Shown here one piece after another: positions 1 through 8,344 of a stretch of DNA of 49,401 nt. The notes below the pieces were generated by a model. It searched no databases. It saw only the letters and a program-made list of their open reading frames with translations, and was not told the DNA's origin. How positions within the stretch are numbered: the first letter of the stretch is position 1; every line of letters begins with the position of its first letter. Source of the DNA: a virus; the IMG/VR virus record IMGVR_UViG_3300024346_000107, positions 1 to 49,401 of that record; one strand, written 5' to 3'. The position numbers and the translations under genes are program-made.

Positions 1-18
1 ATGCCTGAGTTCGTGTAA

Positions 19-117
19 GATATTCATGGCGATCACGTTCTACTATATAAAGATGGTAACCCAACATCACCAGACAATTGTGATGCAGTACACGCAAGTT
101 GTAATTTAAGAAAATAA
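19..117 (+). other. possible ORF remnant or partial coding segment
   Basis: After an in-frame TAA at 16-18, plus-strand frame 1 stays open for 32 codons to TAA at 115-117. The translation looks protein-like (HGDHVLLYKDGNPTSPDN is part of it), but there is no ATG start and no ribosome binding site. It could be the 3' end of a decayed gene or chance. No family is recognised. The other plus-strand frames give less natural translations. Confidence 0.2.
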
Positions 118-121
118 ATAC

Positions 122-150
122 TTGACATTCTCTGTTTAGTATGTTACTAT
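122..150 (+). promoter_or_regulatory. sigma70-like promoter for the tRNA gene
   Basis: TTGACA at 122-127 is a perfect -35 hexamer. A 17-nt spacer leads to TACTAT at 145-150, with an extended -10 TG at 142-143. The expected start near 157 is about 5 nt before the tRNA 5' end. This is a host-type promoter, unlike the T4-late octamers that serve the structural genes, so the tRNA could be made before late transcription begins. Confidence 0.7.
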
Positions 151-161
151 ATAAAAACAAT

Positions 162-233
162 GCGGAATTAGTATAATGATTACGTTAGGTGTCCAACCTA
201 AAGATGGAGGTTCAAGTCCTCTGTTCCGCTCCA
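162..233 (+). tRNA. tRNA-Gly (UCC), G at position 33
   Basis: A full cloverleaf folds by eye. The acceptor stem is 162-168 with 223-229, with discriminator T230 and an encoded CCA at 231-233. The D arm is 171-183 and resembles that of enterobacterial tRNA-Gly. The anticodon stem is 185-189 with 197-201 around a 7-nt loop at 190-196. The T arm is 206-222 with a TTCAAGT loop. Anticodon TCC (192-194) and discriminator U fit tRNA-Gly. T4 also encodes a tRNA-Gly(UCC). The odd point is G191 at the position of the nearly invariant U33. Reading the anticodon as GTC would destroy the anticodon stem. Confidence 0.85.
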
Positions 234-244
234 ATCTCTCTCTA

Positions 245-265
245 CCCCTCTTCGGAGGGGTTTTT
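245..265 (+). terminator. rho-independent terminator after the tRNA
   Basis: The 6-bp stem CCCCTC/GAGGGG (245-250, 255-260) is closed by a TTCG tetraloop and followed by TTTTT at 261-265. This is a textbook intrinsic terminator for the short tRNA transcript. Confidence 0.85.
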
Positions 266-273
266 ATTGCCCA

Positions 274-300
274 TAAAAAAAGGGACTCCGAAGAGTCCCT
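274..300 (-). terminator. rho-independent terminator after gene 23
   Basis: The 8-bp perfect stem AGGGACTC/GAGTCCCT (281-288, 293-300) reads TTCG in its loop on the minus strand. A run of T (complement of the A run just left of 281) follows in the minus direction. It lies 46 nt beyond the gp23 stop and closes the head operon. It is back to back with the tRNA terminator. Confidence 0.85.
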
Positions 301-345
301 CTAAAATGTGGTGAGTTAACCTCACTCTTATTTTTATACCAATTT

Positions 346-1659
346 CTAGGTTAAGATGTTAGTAACCTTGAAGATGCGGTAGTACTGGTTAGTCTTAGCA
401 GTTGCAAGACCGTCAGTAGGTGTAGAACCCACAAATGGGTTAGACGCCATACCATAACGAGTTTTGAACCCGATACGTGGTTGGAAGTCATCTTCACCAA
501 CTGCTTTAACCATTTGTAATGGTACATATGGGCAGTAGAATACACCTGAGTCATATGGGTTAGTACCCTTATAACCTACAGTTACGTAGTCAGTGCTTGC
601 ATATGGGTCGATGTATACTTTGATGCGACCGTTAAGTAGACCAGCAAAAGTATTACCAGTGTCATCTACTTGTAGGTTGTTCGCAAGAGCAGGACTATAG
701 TCCAAAGAACCAGCAGCAGCAAGTGCAGTTGCAACATCTGAAGAACAGATGATTACGTTACCTTTACCACGGCGAGTTTCTTTAGCGATAGTGTTTGCTT
801 CACGATCAATCTGTACACCAAGACCTTTGAACTTCTCAGCACTCCAACGACCATCTGTATCAGATGACATATTGAAAACACCTTTAGCAGTAACGTTTGC
901 TTGTTGAGCACCAGTCTTCGCTTGAGAGTTGATAGTACGGATAACTTCACGGTTGATTTCCGCAAGAATTTCAGTACTAAGAATGTTCGCAAGTTCAGTT
1001 TCAGCGTCAAGACCGTGAATTGCTTTAAGGTCTTGTGCAAGTTCTAGAGTGTACTCTGCTTTCAACGCACGTGATTTAGCAGTAACAGTTTGACGTTCGA
1101 TTGTGAAACCCATCTCACCGAATGAAGAACCACCAGTACGACCAAGTGCTTCAGCATCAGCAGTAGGCATACCACCAGCAGTAAGGTTAGAAAGTCTAGT
1201 ACCTTGTGAATCAACTCCATTCCAACCAGACGCATTGTCTGAATCGTGAGTACCAGAACTGTCACCAGAGAAACGAGTCTCTGCTTCGTTGAACAATGCT
1301 TCACGGTTAGAAGTAGAACCACCTTTGTAGCGTGACTTCATAGCGAAGATCAAACCAGTTGGGCCATTCATAGGTTGAACACCACACACATCATAAGCGA
1401 TGAGGTTAGGCATTGCACGGCGTACTAATGAGATTAGTACTGGGTCAAAGTTGTTAACTGAACCAGTTGCGTTTGCAGGAGCAGCAGCGTTTTCAGTCAT
1501 GAAACCTTGAGAAGCAGAACGTTCTTCTGAGATTGCTTTCTCTTGGTTTTCTAGGATTGCAGCGGTAACTGCACGGCGGTGATTGTCTTGAATCACGCCA
1601 GCAGACTCTTCGTTAAGAACTGGAGCCCACTTTTCGATTAAATTATCGTAAGATTGCAT
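346..1659 (-). CDS. 23: major capsid protein gp23
   Basis: This 437-aa precursor forms the hexameric capsid lattice. Residues 78-95 (LVRRAMPNLIAYDVCGVQ) match the most conserved block of T4 gp23. The stretches around MGFTIERQTVTAKSR and LELAQDLKAIHGLDAE also correspond. It is shorter than T4 gp23 (521 aa), as in marine T4-like phages, because the insertion region after the conserved block is compact. FMTE at residues 53-56 aligns with the T4 propeptide site (FLTEAE), so cleavage by gp21 near Glu56 is likely. An AAGGA ribosome binding site lies 8 nt before the ATG. It is the last gene of the head operon; no gp24-like vertex gene follows. Confidence 0.97.
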   Translation of the reverse strand: MQSYDNLIEKWAPVLNEESAGVIQDNHRRAVTAAILENQEKAISEERSASQGFMTENAAAPANATGSVNNFDPVLISLVRRAMPNLIAYDVCGVQPMNGPTGLIFAMKSRYKGGSTSNREALFNEAETRFSGDSSGTHDSDNASGWNGVDSQGTRLSNLTAGGMPTADAEALGRTGGSSFGEMGFTIERQTVTAKSRALKAEYTLELAQDLKAIHGLDAETELANILSTEILAEINREVIRTINSQAKTGAQQANVTAKGVFNMSSDTDGRWSAEKFKGLGVQIDREANTIAKETRRGKGNVIICSSDVATALAAAGSLDYSPALANNLQVDDTGNTFAGLLNGRIKVYIDPYASTDYVTVGYKGTNPYDSGVFYCPYVPLQMVKAVGEDDFQPRIGFKTRYGMASNPFVGSTPTDGLATAKTNQYYRIFKVTNILT

Positions 1660-1677
1660 TTGGATATTCCTTATTAA

Positions 1678-2712
1678 TTATCTTTTAGGTGTTGTTTTGC
1701 GAATAGTTTGAAGATATTGTTCCATTACAGAAGATACTTCAACAGTACTGTCAGCGTCTTCTATAATTGATTCTACTTCTTCACTACTTGCGACTTCTTT
1801 GGCGAAGTGTGACTCGATGATTGTTTGGACTTTAGATTCGAAAGAATCATCAAAATCAAAACCTTCAACAAGTGACTTCAATTTAACTACTTGAGTTTCT
1901 GCAAGGTCACGTGACGCTTCTCTGATAACAGATTCACGTTTGTAATCTTCCAACTCAGCAGCAGTTTCGATTACTCTCTGAGTGCTTTCGTTGAGTTTAG
2001 TTTCTAACTCTTCGACAGACTCAGCAAGTTCGTCAACTAGGTCTACCTTAGACTCTGGTACGTCAATGTAAGACTCTGAGAACAGGTCTTTCATTTTGTC
2101 CATGAAAGTTTCAGCGATTTCAGTACGGAGACCGTTCTGAATTGCAACTTGATTACTTTCCATCCAAGATTCAACTACATAATTCAGGTAGCTGTCTACT
2201 TTCTCTACAAGGTCTGCTTTAGTAGAAGATACTTCTTCTGCTAATTCTTCCTTATACTGCGTTTCTAAACGATCAACTTCTTCTGACAATTTAGATTTTA
2301 CAGCTGACTCAAAAATTACTGCGGTTTTTGCCTTAAACTCATCACTGAGAGTGGCTTCAGACTCGACTAATGCATCTAGTTCAGCAGCAGTGTCAACACT
2401 TGTTTCAGCGATGACTTCATCTGTACCCATATCTACTGATTCTTCAACACCACAAACTGCCTCGTAAGCAGACTGAATATCCGCCTTCTTACCTTTCAAC
2501 AGTTGAGCATTGATTGCACTAACCATACCCGCTTTAGTTTTTGGAGCAGGAGCTTTCTTAACGGCGTCAGCTGCTTTCTTTACAGATGCGATAGACTCGT
2601 CTTCGCCTTCTGTACCTTCTACAACTTCGGTCGTTTCTTCGAGAGTTTCTTCCACAATGTCGTTAATTTCTTCATCGTGAAGTTCAACTTCGACTTTATT
2701 TTCTTCAGTCAT
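1678..2712 (-). CDS. 22: prohead scaffold (core) protein gp22
   Basis: A 344-aa, highly acidic, helix-rich protein directly upstream of gene 23, the T4 position of the major scaffold gene. Its N-terminal 40 residues are dominated by Glu and Asp. Most of the rest is predicted coiled coil (residues about 110-270) without cysteine clusters or recognisable enzymatic motifs. It should fill the prohead and be degraded by gp21. It is longer than T4 gp22 (269 aa). A good AAGGAG site precedes the ATG. Sequence identity to T4 gp22 is low, so the call rests on composition and gene order. Confidence 0.85.
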   Translation of the reverse strand: MTEENKVEVELHDEEINDIVEETLEETTEVVEGTEGEDESIASVKKAADAVKKAPAPKTKAGMVSAINAQLLKGKKADIQSAYEAVCGVEESVDMGTDEVIAETSVDTAAELDALVESEATLSDEFKAKTAVIFESAVKSKLSEEVDRLETQYKEELAEEVSSTKADLVEKVDSYLNYVVESWMESNQVAIQNGLRTEIAETFMDKMKDLFSESYIDVPESKVDLVDELAESVEELETKLNESTQRVIETAAELEDYKRESVIREASRDLAETQVVKLKSLVEGFDFDDSFESKVQTIIESHFAKEVASSEEVESIIEDADSTVEVSSVMEQYLQTIRKTTPKR

Positions 2713-2722
2713 TATTGACTCC

Positions 2723-3385
2723 TTACATATTAGATTTGATTAACGAGAGGAAATTTTTGAACTCTCGAACACTTGTCTCATATAAGACAGTTTTCGGAGC
2801 GTTTTTAATTTCAGTCTCCATTTCTTCAATTACTTGAGGTTTCAAAACACCGTTATTCCAAACCCAGTCTACACCTTCCATTATACCATTAACGAAAGCT
2901 TCAGGTGCGCTAGGGTCTTGTACAATGTCAACAGTACTAAGAATAAAGTCGTCTTTAACGACCATTGCGCCATTTTGTCTCTCAAGACTACCCATACCAC
3001 GAGTTGACACACCTAGTTGAACACCACCATCAAGAAGACCTTTAACAATCTTACCCATCGGAGTATCCAATATTTGTGCCTTTCCAACCACATCATTTCC
3101 CTCAAACTTGAGGTCTGTGATGAGATGTGAAACTTTATCCAAGTTAACAGTCGGCCCTTCGGGGTGATTCAACTCACCTACGGCACGTTTCTGACTAACT
3201 TGTTCTTGAACGTACTTGTCTACAGCTCTTTCCATAATTGCTTTAGGATAGACACGTCCGTTACGATTCTTCTTATCTGCCTGTGCGAAAACGCCTTCGA
3301 TGACGTAGTTCTTCTCGCCATTCTCTTTCTTTTCAACAAGACAGGATAGAGTATTATTATCCGTAAATTCTGTAATTAACTTCAT
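2723..3385 (-). CDS. 21: prohead maturation protease gp21
   Basis: A 220-aa serine protease of the T4 gp21 family. It is expected to cleave gp23 and the core proteins during head maturation. The motif GELNHPEGP at residues 70-78 carries the probable catalytic His74. GVSTRGMGS at 125-133 carries the probable nucleophile Ser127. NRNGRVYPK at 40-48 is the usual N-terminal family signature. Length is close to T4 gp21 (212 aa). Its ATG overlaps the stop of the preceding gene by one base (TAATG), which suggests coupled translation. Confidence 0.95.
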   Translation of the reverse strand: MKLITEFTDNNTLSCLVEKKENGEKNYVIEGVFAQADKKNRNGRVYPKAIMERAVDKYVQEQVSQKRAVGELNHPEGPTVNLDKVSHLITDLKFEGNDVVGKAQILDTPMGKIVKGLLDGGVQLGVSTRGMGSLERQNGAMVVKDDFILSTVDIVQDPSAPEAFVNGIMEGVDWVWNNGVLKPQVIEEMETEIKNAPKTVLYETSVREFKNFLSLIKSNM

Positions 3386-3600
3386 TAGGTCAATTCCTCT
3401 ATTACTTTTTTTGCAGATTTCTCTGCATCCTTTTGTGACTTGAAGGCGTCTAACTTGTCACCATCAATATATACCACAAAAGGTAGAGTCCCCTTCTCCT
3501 TTACAATGAGAACAGGGATACGTTTAATCTTCTTATCAAAGACTACTTCACCTTTCGGTTTCTTTTTTATTTCGGACAGTATTTCTTTATAAGATTTCAT
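3385..3600 (-). CDS. small lysine-rich protein of unknown function
   Basis: This 71-aa protein sits between the gp68-like core gene and gp21. It is rich in Lys (motifs EIKKKPKGEVVFDKKIKR and AEKSAKKVIEELT). The middle looks like a short beta hairpin (VLIVKEKGTLPFVVYIDGD) followed by a C-terminal helix. No T4 family is recognised with certainty. The position suggests a small prohead core or protease-regulating protein, but that is only inference. Two late-type promoter octamers lie immediately upstream, and the stop overlaps the gp21 ATG. Confidence 0.75.
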   Translation of the reverse strand: MKSYKEILSEIKKKPKGEVVFDKKIKRIPVLIVKEKGTLPFVVYIDGDKLDAFKSQKDAEKSAKKVIEELT

Positions 3601-3605
3601 AGTAT

Positions 3606-3613
3606 TATTTATA
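3606..3613 (-). promoter_or_regulatory. T4-type late promoter octamer
   Basis: The plus strand reads TATTTATA, so the minus strand has the exact T4 late -10 octamer TATAAATA. By T4 spacing, transcription would start at the A of the ATG at 3600. Confidence 0.6.
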
Positions 3614-3621
3614 CAAATTAA

Positions 3622-3629
3622 TATTTATA
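3622..3629 (-). promoter_or_regulatory. T4-type late promoter octamer
   Basis: A second exact TATAAATA on the minus strand, 16 nt behind the first. It would give a leader of about 16 nt before the small gene at 3600. It would serve that gene and 21-22-23. Confidence 0.65.
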
Positions 3630-3636
3630 AAATTAA

Positions 3637-4008
3637 TTATCTTTGTAGAAAACCCGCCTTTGCCGAAGGCGTTTTACCACCCTTAAACATATTGGGGTTG
3701 GTCGCTAGATGACTCGGTAACTTACCCTTCTTTATCAACTTATGTAGTACTTTCTGTAACTCGTGAGTGTCTACCCCAAGTTGTCTAGCGACCTTTGCGA
3801 TTCCTGCCGCACCTTGTTTTGGATTCTTTTTTCTCCAATCAAGGTAGTAACGAATTGCTTTCTTATATAGCATACCCTTTACGCCAGGAATTTTCACTGC
3901 GATATCTGTCGGAATATTAATAGATTCCATGATTGCTTCATCAATGTCTTCATCAGTTAGAACTTCAATTAAATCAAATTCTTCTGTGAATGTCTTGAAA
4001 CTAATCAT
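3637..4008 (-). CDS. prohead core protein, gp68-like
   Basis: A 123-aa basic protein (many Lys and Arg after residue 40) immediately after gp67, where T4 carries gene 68. The N-terminus MISFKTFTEEF is typical of small T4-like head proteins and may be a targeting segment. The middle (residues 45-100) is helical with KKAIRYYLDWRKKNPKQ and a possible helix-turn-helix-like stretch. The start overlaps the gp67 stop region by 8 nt. Sequence similarity to T4 gp68 cannot be shown by eye, so the name rests on position and size. Confidence 0.6.
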   Translation of the reverse strand: MISFKTFTEEFDLIEVLTDEDIDEAIMESINIPTDIAVKIPGVKGMLYKKAIRYYLDWRKKNPKQGAAGIAKVARQLGVDTHELQKVLHKLIKKGKLPSHLATNPNMFKGGKTPSAKAGFLQR

Positions 4009-4285
4009 CGGTTTCCTCTTCCTCTACTACTTCTTCCTCTTCCTCAACATCATCTAACTCAACTTCTTCATCTTCGATGTCTTCGATGTCATCGTCTTGG
4101 TCGTTGAAGATTGCTTGTGCAGTTGCAATACGTTGTGCTTCTAGTGCATCTGCCATCTTGTCTTGTATAAGACTATTGAAAGAACCTTCCGCATTATTCA
4201 AGTCACCATCAGTGATTTGATTTATTAGGTTTTCTACCGCAGTAGGTTCTACAACTTCTTGTTCTTGATTTTCTACTTCACTCAT
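4001..4285 (-). CDS. 67: prohead core protein gp67
   Basis: A 94-aa very acidic protein with a C-terminal third almost entirely Glu and Asp. It lies 2 nt after the portal gene, which is the position of T4 gene 67 (80 aa). In T4 gp67 is a core protein needed for head shape and is cleaved to an internal peptide. The central LIQDKMADALEAQRI helix resembles that of cyanophage gp67 proteins. Order and composition support the call. Confidence 0.8.
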   Translation of the reverse strand: MSEVENQEQEVVEPTAVENLINQITDGDLNNAEGSFNSLIQDKMADALEAQRIATAQAIFNDQDDDIEDIEDEEVELDDVEEEEEVVEEEETDD

Positions 4286-4287
4286 TA

Positions 4288-5790
4288 TTATTCCTCATCT
4301 TCGTCTACAGTGGAATTTTCACCTTCGACTTGTTTTTTCATTTCTTCGATGTCCTCATCAGACATCATCATTACGTTCTTCATTGCCCACTCACGTGAGA
4401 AATACTCGCCCACATACTGTGATACCTGATCAAGAGTTTGCAGTCTGTTCTGCAATAGTTCTGCATCCTTTAACTCAGTAAAGTGGTTGTCTCTCTGGAA
4501 GTCTACTGTGATATATCCTTTCCAAGTCTCCCAATCCTGTTCGGTAATAATACCTTTTAGAATTAGTTGTTTCTTCAGAATACCACTAAACAATGCAGAG
4601 AATCTTCTACGAAGTCTGTCAATAAACTTCTGGAACTTAACTTCGTCCCTTCCGATTTCGGTTGACCTACCCAGAGAAAACTGTGATTCTTGTTCCAAAC
4701 GAGATACAGGTACGTTCAACGCACGATACAATCTCTTCTGGAAGTAGATGATATCATCAATCTGACCAAGATTCTCACCGCCAGGCAGTGTACTTATCTC
4801 TGTGCCACGACCACCCTCTCTACGAGGTAACCAGAAGTCTTCCAACATAGACATATGTTTGCGGTCATCTTTTAGTTGACCAGTGTTCGAATCGTAGACA
4901 ATCTTATTACGATAACGAGACATGATGTCCTTCATGTATGCTTCTGACTTATTGCGTGGCATATTACCCACGTCAATATAGAAGATTCTACGTTCGGGGG
5001 CACGTGCAAGACGATAGATTACAAGTGAATCTTCCATCATGCGTAATTGATTAATTGGTTTCAGTGCCTTATGTAGGTAGGACACAACCTGTTTCTTACT
5101 TGGGTCTAATAGACCACTAGAAACATATGAGATACTATCGGGAGAAAGTCTTACACCTTGATTGGTTCCTGCTTTCTCTTGATAGATATAAAATTCGTTG
5201 ACCTTCTCGACAACCTTTGCGCCTGAGATAGGGTCTTTTTTATAGTTTACTTCTTTAACTTTACGAATCTTTGCAGCATCGATAGGTCGGATTTCTTGAA
5301 TACCCGACTTTAGATTAGATTCGTTTACTACGAGGTGGTGATATACTCGACCATCTACATAGAATGAACGGAATATGTCATGACCGAGTTCTGTAAAGTT
5401 CATCATATTATAGATGTTGTTGAACTCTTCGACCATTTGTTTTTTGATATTTTCGGGAGCTTCTACTTTCTCTAGATTAAGTTCACATGAACCATCCATC
5501 TCAGAACCCACAATAGACTCGTTGACGATATCTTCTACGGCAGCATCAACTTCGGGATGTGTCGCAACACCACGATATTTGAGTACAAGTGCTTGGTTGT
5601 CTTTCGCCTTATTCCCTTCCATGTCAATGTACTGACCATAGTGAGAACCAGACGCTGTTACATAACCCGCACCATCATCATCGGTGGGAGCAACAATCGA
5701 CCTTAACTTGTCTTTTTCTTTTGTTGGTTTTTCCTGACGTTTCAGTTCGAAACCAAATAATTTTATACCGCTATTATCGTTATCTGCCAT
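4288..5790 (-). CDS. 20: portal vertex protein gp20
   Basis: This 500-aa protein forms the dodecameric portal through which DNA is packaged and to which the neck attaches. T4 gp20 has 524 aa. Characteristic blocks are VEDIVNESIV (about residue 84), FRSFYVDGRVYHH (about 140) and the stretch ending RAPERRIFYIDVGN. Also present are WLPRREGGRGTEISTLPGG and the LNVPVSRLEQE region. The C-terminus is acidic. A GAAGGT ribosome binding site precedes the ATG. The gene starts the head-precursor block, followed at 2 nt by gp67. Confidence 0.96.
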   Translation of the reverse strand: MADNDNSGIKLFGFELKRQEKPTKEKDKLRSIVAPTDDDGAGYVTASGSHYGQYIDMEGNKAKDNQALVLKYRGVATHPEVDAAVEDIVNESIVGSEMDGSCELNLEKVEAPENIKKQMVEEFNNIYNMMNFTELGHDIFRSFYVDGRVYHHLVVNESNLKSGIQEIRPIDAAKIRKVKEVNYKKDPISGAKVVEKVNEFYIYQEKAGTNQGVRLSPDSISYVSSGLLDPSKKQVVSYLHKALKPINQLRMMEDSLVIYRLARAPERRIFYIDVGNMPRNKSEAYMKDIMSRYRNKIVYDSNTGQLKDDRKHMSMLEDFWLPRREGGRGTEISTLPGGENLGQIDDIIYFQKRLYRALNVPVSRLEQESQFSLGRSTEIGRDEVKFQKFIDRLRRRFSALFSGILKKQLILKGIITEQDWETWKGYITVDFQRDNHFTELKDAELLQNRLQTLDQVSQYVGEYFSREWAMKNVMMMSDEDIEEMKKQVEGENSTVDEDEE

Positions 5791-5823
5791 ATCTTACCTT
5801 CAAATTCCTTATTATAAAAGTGA

Positions 5824-5843
5824 CAGAGGGATTTCTCCCCCTG
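5824..5843 (-). other. imperfect hairpin between genes 19 and 20
   Basis: An 8-bp stem with one mismatch (5824-5831 with 5836-5843) reads GAAA in the loop on the minus strand and is followed by CACTTTTA. It may be a weak attenuator or an mRNA processing and stability hairpin between tube and portal genes. The T run is short, so full termination is unlikely. Confidence 0.35.
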
Positions 5844-5863
5844 CCCTTTTATGTATAACTAGA

Positions 5864-6391
5864 TTAACTAGTGGTATCACTTTCCCAGTACTGGACTTGG
5901 AACTCAACCGTGAACTCTTCAATCACATCGTTTGTTTCATAGTTAACGTCAATTGCACTAACGTTAGTCGGGAAACATCCTCTGAAATTGTAGGTCTTAG
6001 TTGCATTACCTTCTCTATCTAATTGTTCAATAACCAAATCTGCCTGATAATCGATAGGATTAACCAGACCAGAGTTTGATTGATGTCCATTGATACCATT
6101 CATCCAGCGTTCCATAGCATTACGGATACTGAAATCGGTATCATTTAGAATAGTCACAGTCCAAGGTTCAAATGTACGGTCACCCGCCATTTTCAGTTGT
6201 CTACCACGGAAAGGTACATCGAATACGTTCATAATCGAAGCAGGTAACTGTGCAGCCTTACACAAGAAGGATGTAAGTTCTACATCACCACCCGCATAGC
6301 CTGGAAAGTTAACTGTCGCTTTGAACAGATTGGGACGAGCACCGCCCCCTCTTAATTTTGACTTAAAGTCATCTACACCTAATACAGCCAT
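5864..6391 (-). CDS. 19: tail tube protein gp19
   Basis: A 175-aa subunit of the inner tail tube (T4 gp19 has 163 aa). The family core is clear: LFKATVNFPGY near residue 22, FLCKAAQLPAS at about 42-52, FRGRQLKMAGDR at about 61-72, then WTVTILNDTDFSIRNAMERW. It follows the sheath gene by 12 nt. A paralogous tube fold recurs in the plus-strand gene at 47697-48398. Confidence 0.95.
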   Translation of the reverse strand: MAVLGVDDFKSKLRGGGARPNLFKATVNFPGYAGGDVELTSFLCKAAQLPASIMNVFDVPFRGRQLKMAGDRTFEPWTVTILNDTDFSIRNAMERWMNGINGHQSNSGLVNPIDYQADLVIEQLDREGNATKTYNFRGCFPTNVSAIDVNYETNDVIEEFTVEFQVQYWESDTTS

Positions 6392-6403
6392 TTTTATTTC
6401 CCC

Positions 6404-8263
6404 TTATACCGTGCCAACTACTTCTTCAAAGTCCACACCAGTTCTAACTGCAACAAAGTTCAATGTTACGTAGTTAATAGAACGAGCGGGTTTGATGAAG
6501 ATAGAAGCGATAAATTCATTACGATCAACCACAGCACCAGTGTTGTTTGTTTCATCACATACAACCTTAAAGTCTGTAATACCTCTTCGACCTTGAATCT
6601 CTCGCAAGAAAGGTTCCACAATGTTTACGAACTCTGCACGAGTAAACTCGTCATTGAACTCAAACATCACGTTACGTCCAGCGATTCCAATTGCTCTTTC
6701 GATACCAAGGAACAATCTACGTACATTGATACGATCAAATGCAGAAGGTCTTGATTCGGAAGTCTTATCACCATAAAGGATAATTCCTTCGCCTGGGATA
6801 TTTGCGATTGGGTTAATACCTGCTTTGTACAGAGTATCTCTGTCCGACTTTACTGGTGAGAGAGCGATATCAGTTATACCAAGATAACGTCCTCGTCTAC
6901 TACCAGCGGGTGAGAACCAAGGTGCAGCAACCAAGTCTGTCGCAGCCATCAGACCAGCGGTCGATGATGCAGCAGGGATTTTGATGTACTTGTCGTTATA
7001 CTTATCATATACTTTCAAGAAGTTGTTATCTTGAATTAAGTATGATGATTTGGTATATTCTTTGTTACAAGCAACGACAGCAGCAGTAGTACCAAGAGTG
7101 ATTGCAGCCTGAGATGGAGATGCGACCGCAACACAATCTTTACGAAGCGAACCAGCGGTTGCAACAAGATCATTCACGATGGTTTTTGCATCTATATCCG
7201 TTGAACCTAATGGAGCGATTAAGAAATCCACTTCGATATTATCTACATCTTCAAAATGGTCAAATCCACTTAGAATCGAACCTGTACTTAATGGGTCAGT
7301 ATCAGTCGAACCACTGTGGAAATTCCACGTTTGTTGAGATGTACGACCAACTGGAGAACCAAAGTCTTTGGTGACTGCTGGGTTATTAACAGTACTATTC
7401 CAATTCGAAGCTGTATCACTGAATGTTGCAGAAGGGTCGCCTGCACTGTCACCACTAACTAGTGTTGAGTTATGCAGTTTTGCGCCAAAGTCAGCAGAAT
7501 CTGCTGAACTAGCTGAGTGAGGAACACCAGCGTAAATCCACTGAGACCTTGTCTTCAATACTTCTTTGAAGTAGTTTGACGTGCCATCAGTGTTTTTAGC
7601 GTTCTTTGCAACAGAGAGGAATGGGAATGTTTCTAATACCGTTCCTTGAACACCAGTGATCGAACCTTCATTATCGTATACAACAACATGAAGTTCGTCA
7701 TTTTTACCATTCAGAGATTCAACGTGTTTTGATGTGCCTGGAGCCTCATCAAATTGACTAGCGTAAGTCCAACTATTAAATGCTGAAGCTTTTGCAGATT
7801 GACTACCATCGAGAGCATCGGTTAGTGAACCGAAGATTGATACACCAAGAGAACTACCTAACTTGCCTGGGTATTTCGCAATGAATACACCATCAGATGA
7901 ATCTACCGTGAGGGATTCAAAAGCATCCTCATTTTTGATCTGGTCTGCTGTCAGTGAACCAAGACTGTTGTGGTTACACAAAGCATTCTTGTCACTATCG
8001 GTTTCACGTACTACGTGAAGTGAGTTGGAGTAACGTAAAAAGTAAGCAGCAGAATGAAAATCTACTGTACTTGTTGAGTCGGGTGACGAAAAGGTGTTGA
8101 CCAATCCATTCTCATCCGAGACTAGAGTGGGTACACCTACTGGGCCCCAACCGAACTTCCCTACAAATGCACCAGTAGAAGTTTGAACATTAGGCACTAC
8201 GCCCGTAAGGTCAATTTCCTTTACTGTTACAGCAGGAGAAGCAGAGGGTGTGAAAAGTGCCAT
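6404..8263 (-). CDS. 18: contractile tail sheath protein gp18
   Basis: A 619-aa sheath subunit (T4 gp18 has 659 aa). The N-terminus MALFTPSASPAVTVKEIDLTG and the block TGAFVGKFGWGPVG are typical. The conserved C-terminal domain includes FSPAGSRRGRYLG and NRINVRRLFLGIERAI-like residues (DRINVRRLF). FEFNDEFTRAEFVNIVEPFL and RGITDFKVVCDETNN are also present. The variable central part (about residues 100-400) is the exposed protrusion domain. Two late promoter octamers lie 60-90 nt upstream, and AAAGGAT is the ribosome binding site. Confidence 0.97.
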   Translation of the reverse strand: MALFTPSASPAVTVKEIDLTGVVPNVQTSTGAFVGKFGWGPVGVPTLVSDENGLVNTFSSPDSTSTVDFHSAAYFLRYSNSLHVVRETDSDKNALCNHNSLGSLTADQIKNEDAFESLTVDSSDGVFIAKYPGKLGSSLGVSIFGSLTDALDGSQSAKASAFNSWTYASQFDEAPGTSKHVESLNGKNDELHVVVYDNEGSITGVQGTVLETFPFLSVAKNAKNTDGTSNYFKEVLKTRSQWIYAGVPHSASSADSADFGAKLHNSTLVSGDSAGDPSATFSDTASNWNSTVNNPAVTKDFGSPVGRTSQQTWNFHSGSTDTDPLSTGSILSGFDHFEDVDNIEVDFLIAPLGSTDIDAKTIVNDLVATAGSLRKDCVAVASPSQAAITLGTTAAVVACNKEYTKSSYLIQDNNFLKVYDKYNDKYIKIPAASSTAGLMAATDLVAAPWFSPAGSRRGRYLGITDIALSPVKSDRDTLYKAGINPIANIPGEGIILYGDKTSESRPSAFDRINVRRLFLGIERAIGIAGRNVMFEFNDEFTRAEFVNIVEPFLREIQGRRGITDFKVVCDETNNTGAVVDRNEFIASIFIKPARSINYVTLNFVAVRTGVDFEEVVGTV

Positions 8264-8328
8264 AACTTTATCCTTTTTTTCGTTTATCTAATTATAAGTT
8301 TTCATAATACGTTTATTTTCAATACTTT

Positions 8329-8336
8329 TATTTATA
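8329..8336 (-). promoter_or_regulatory. T4-type late promoter octamer for gene 18
   Basis: Exact TATAAATA on the minus strand in the 154-nt gap between genes 17 and 18. The predicted leader to the gp18 ATG is about 60 nt. Confidence 0.7.
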
Positions 8337-8344
8337 ATAATAAC

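Noticed and set aside
1-64. Minus-strand frame running off the left end of the window
   Set aside because: Only about 22 codons, no ribosome binding site, and it lies behind the gp23 terminator. Not enough support.
184-201. Reading the tRNA as tRNA-Asp(GUC) so that U precedes the anticodon
   Set aside because: Shifting the loop by one base abolishes all anticodon-stem pairs, and the acceptor and D arm resemble tRNA-Gly.
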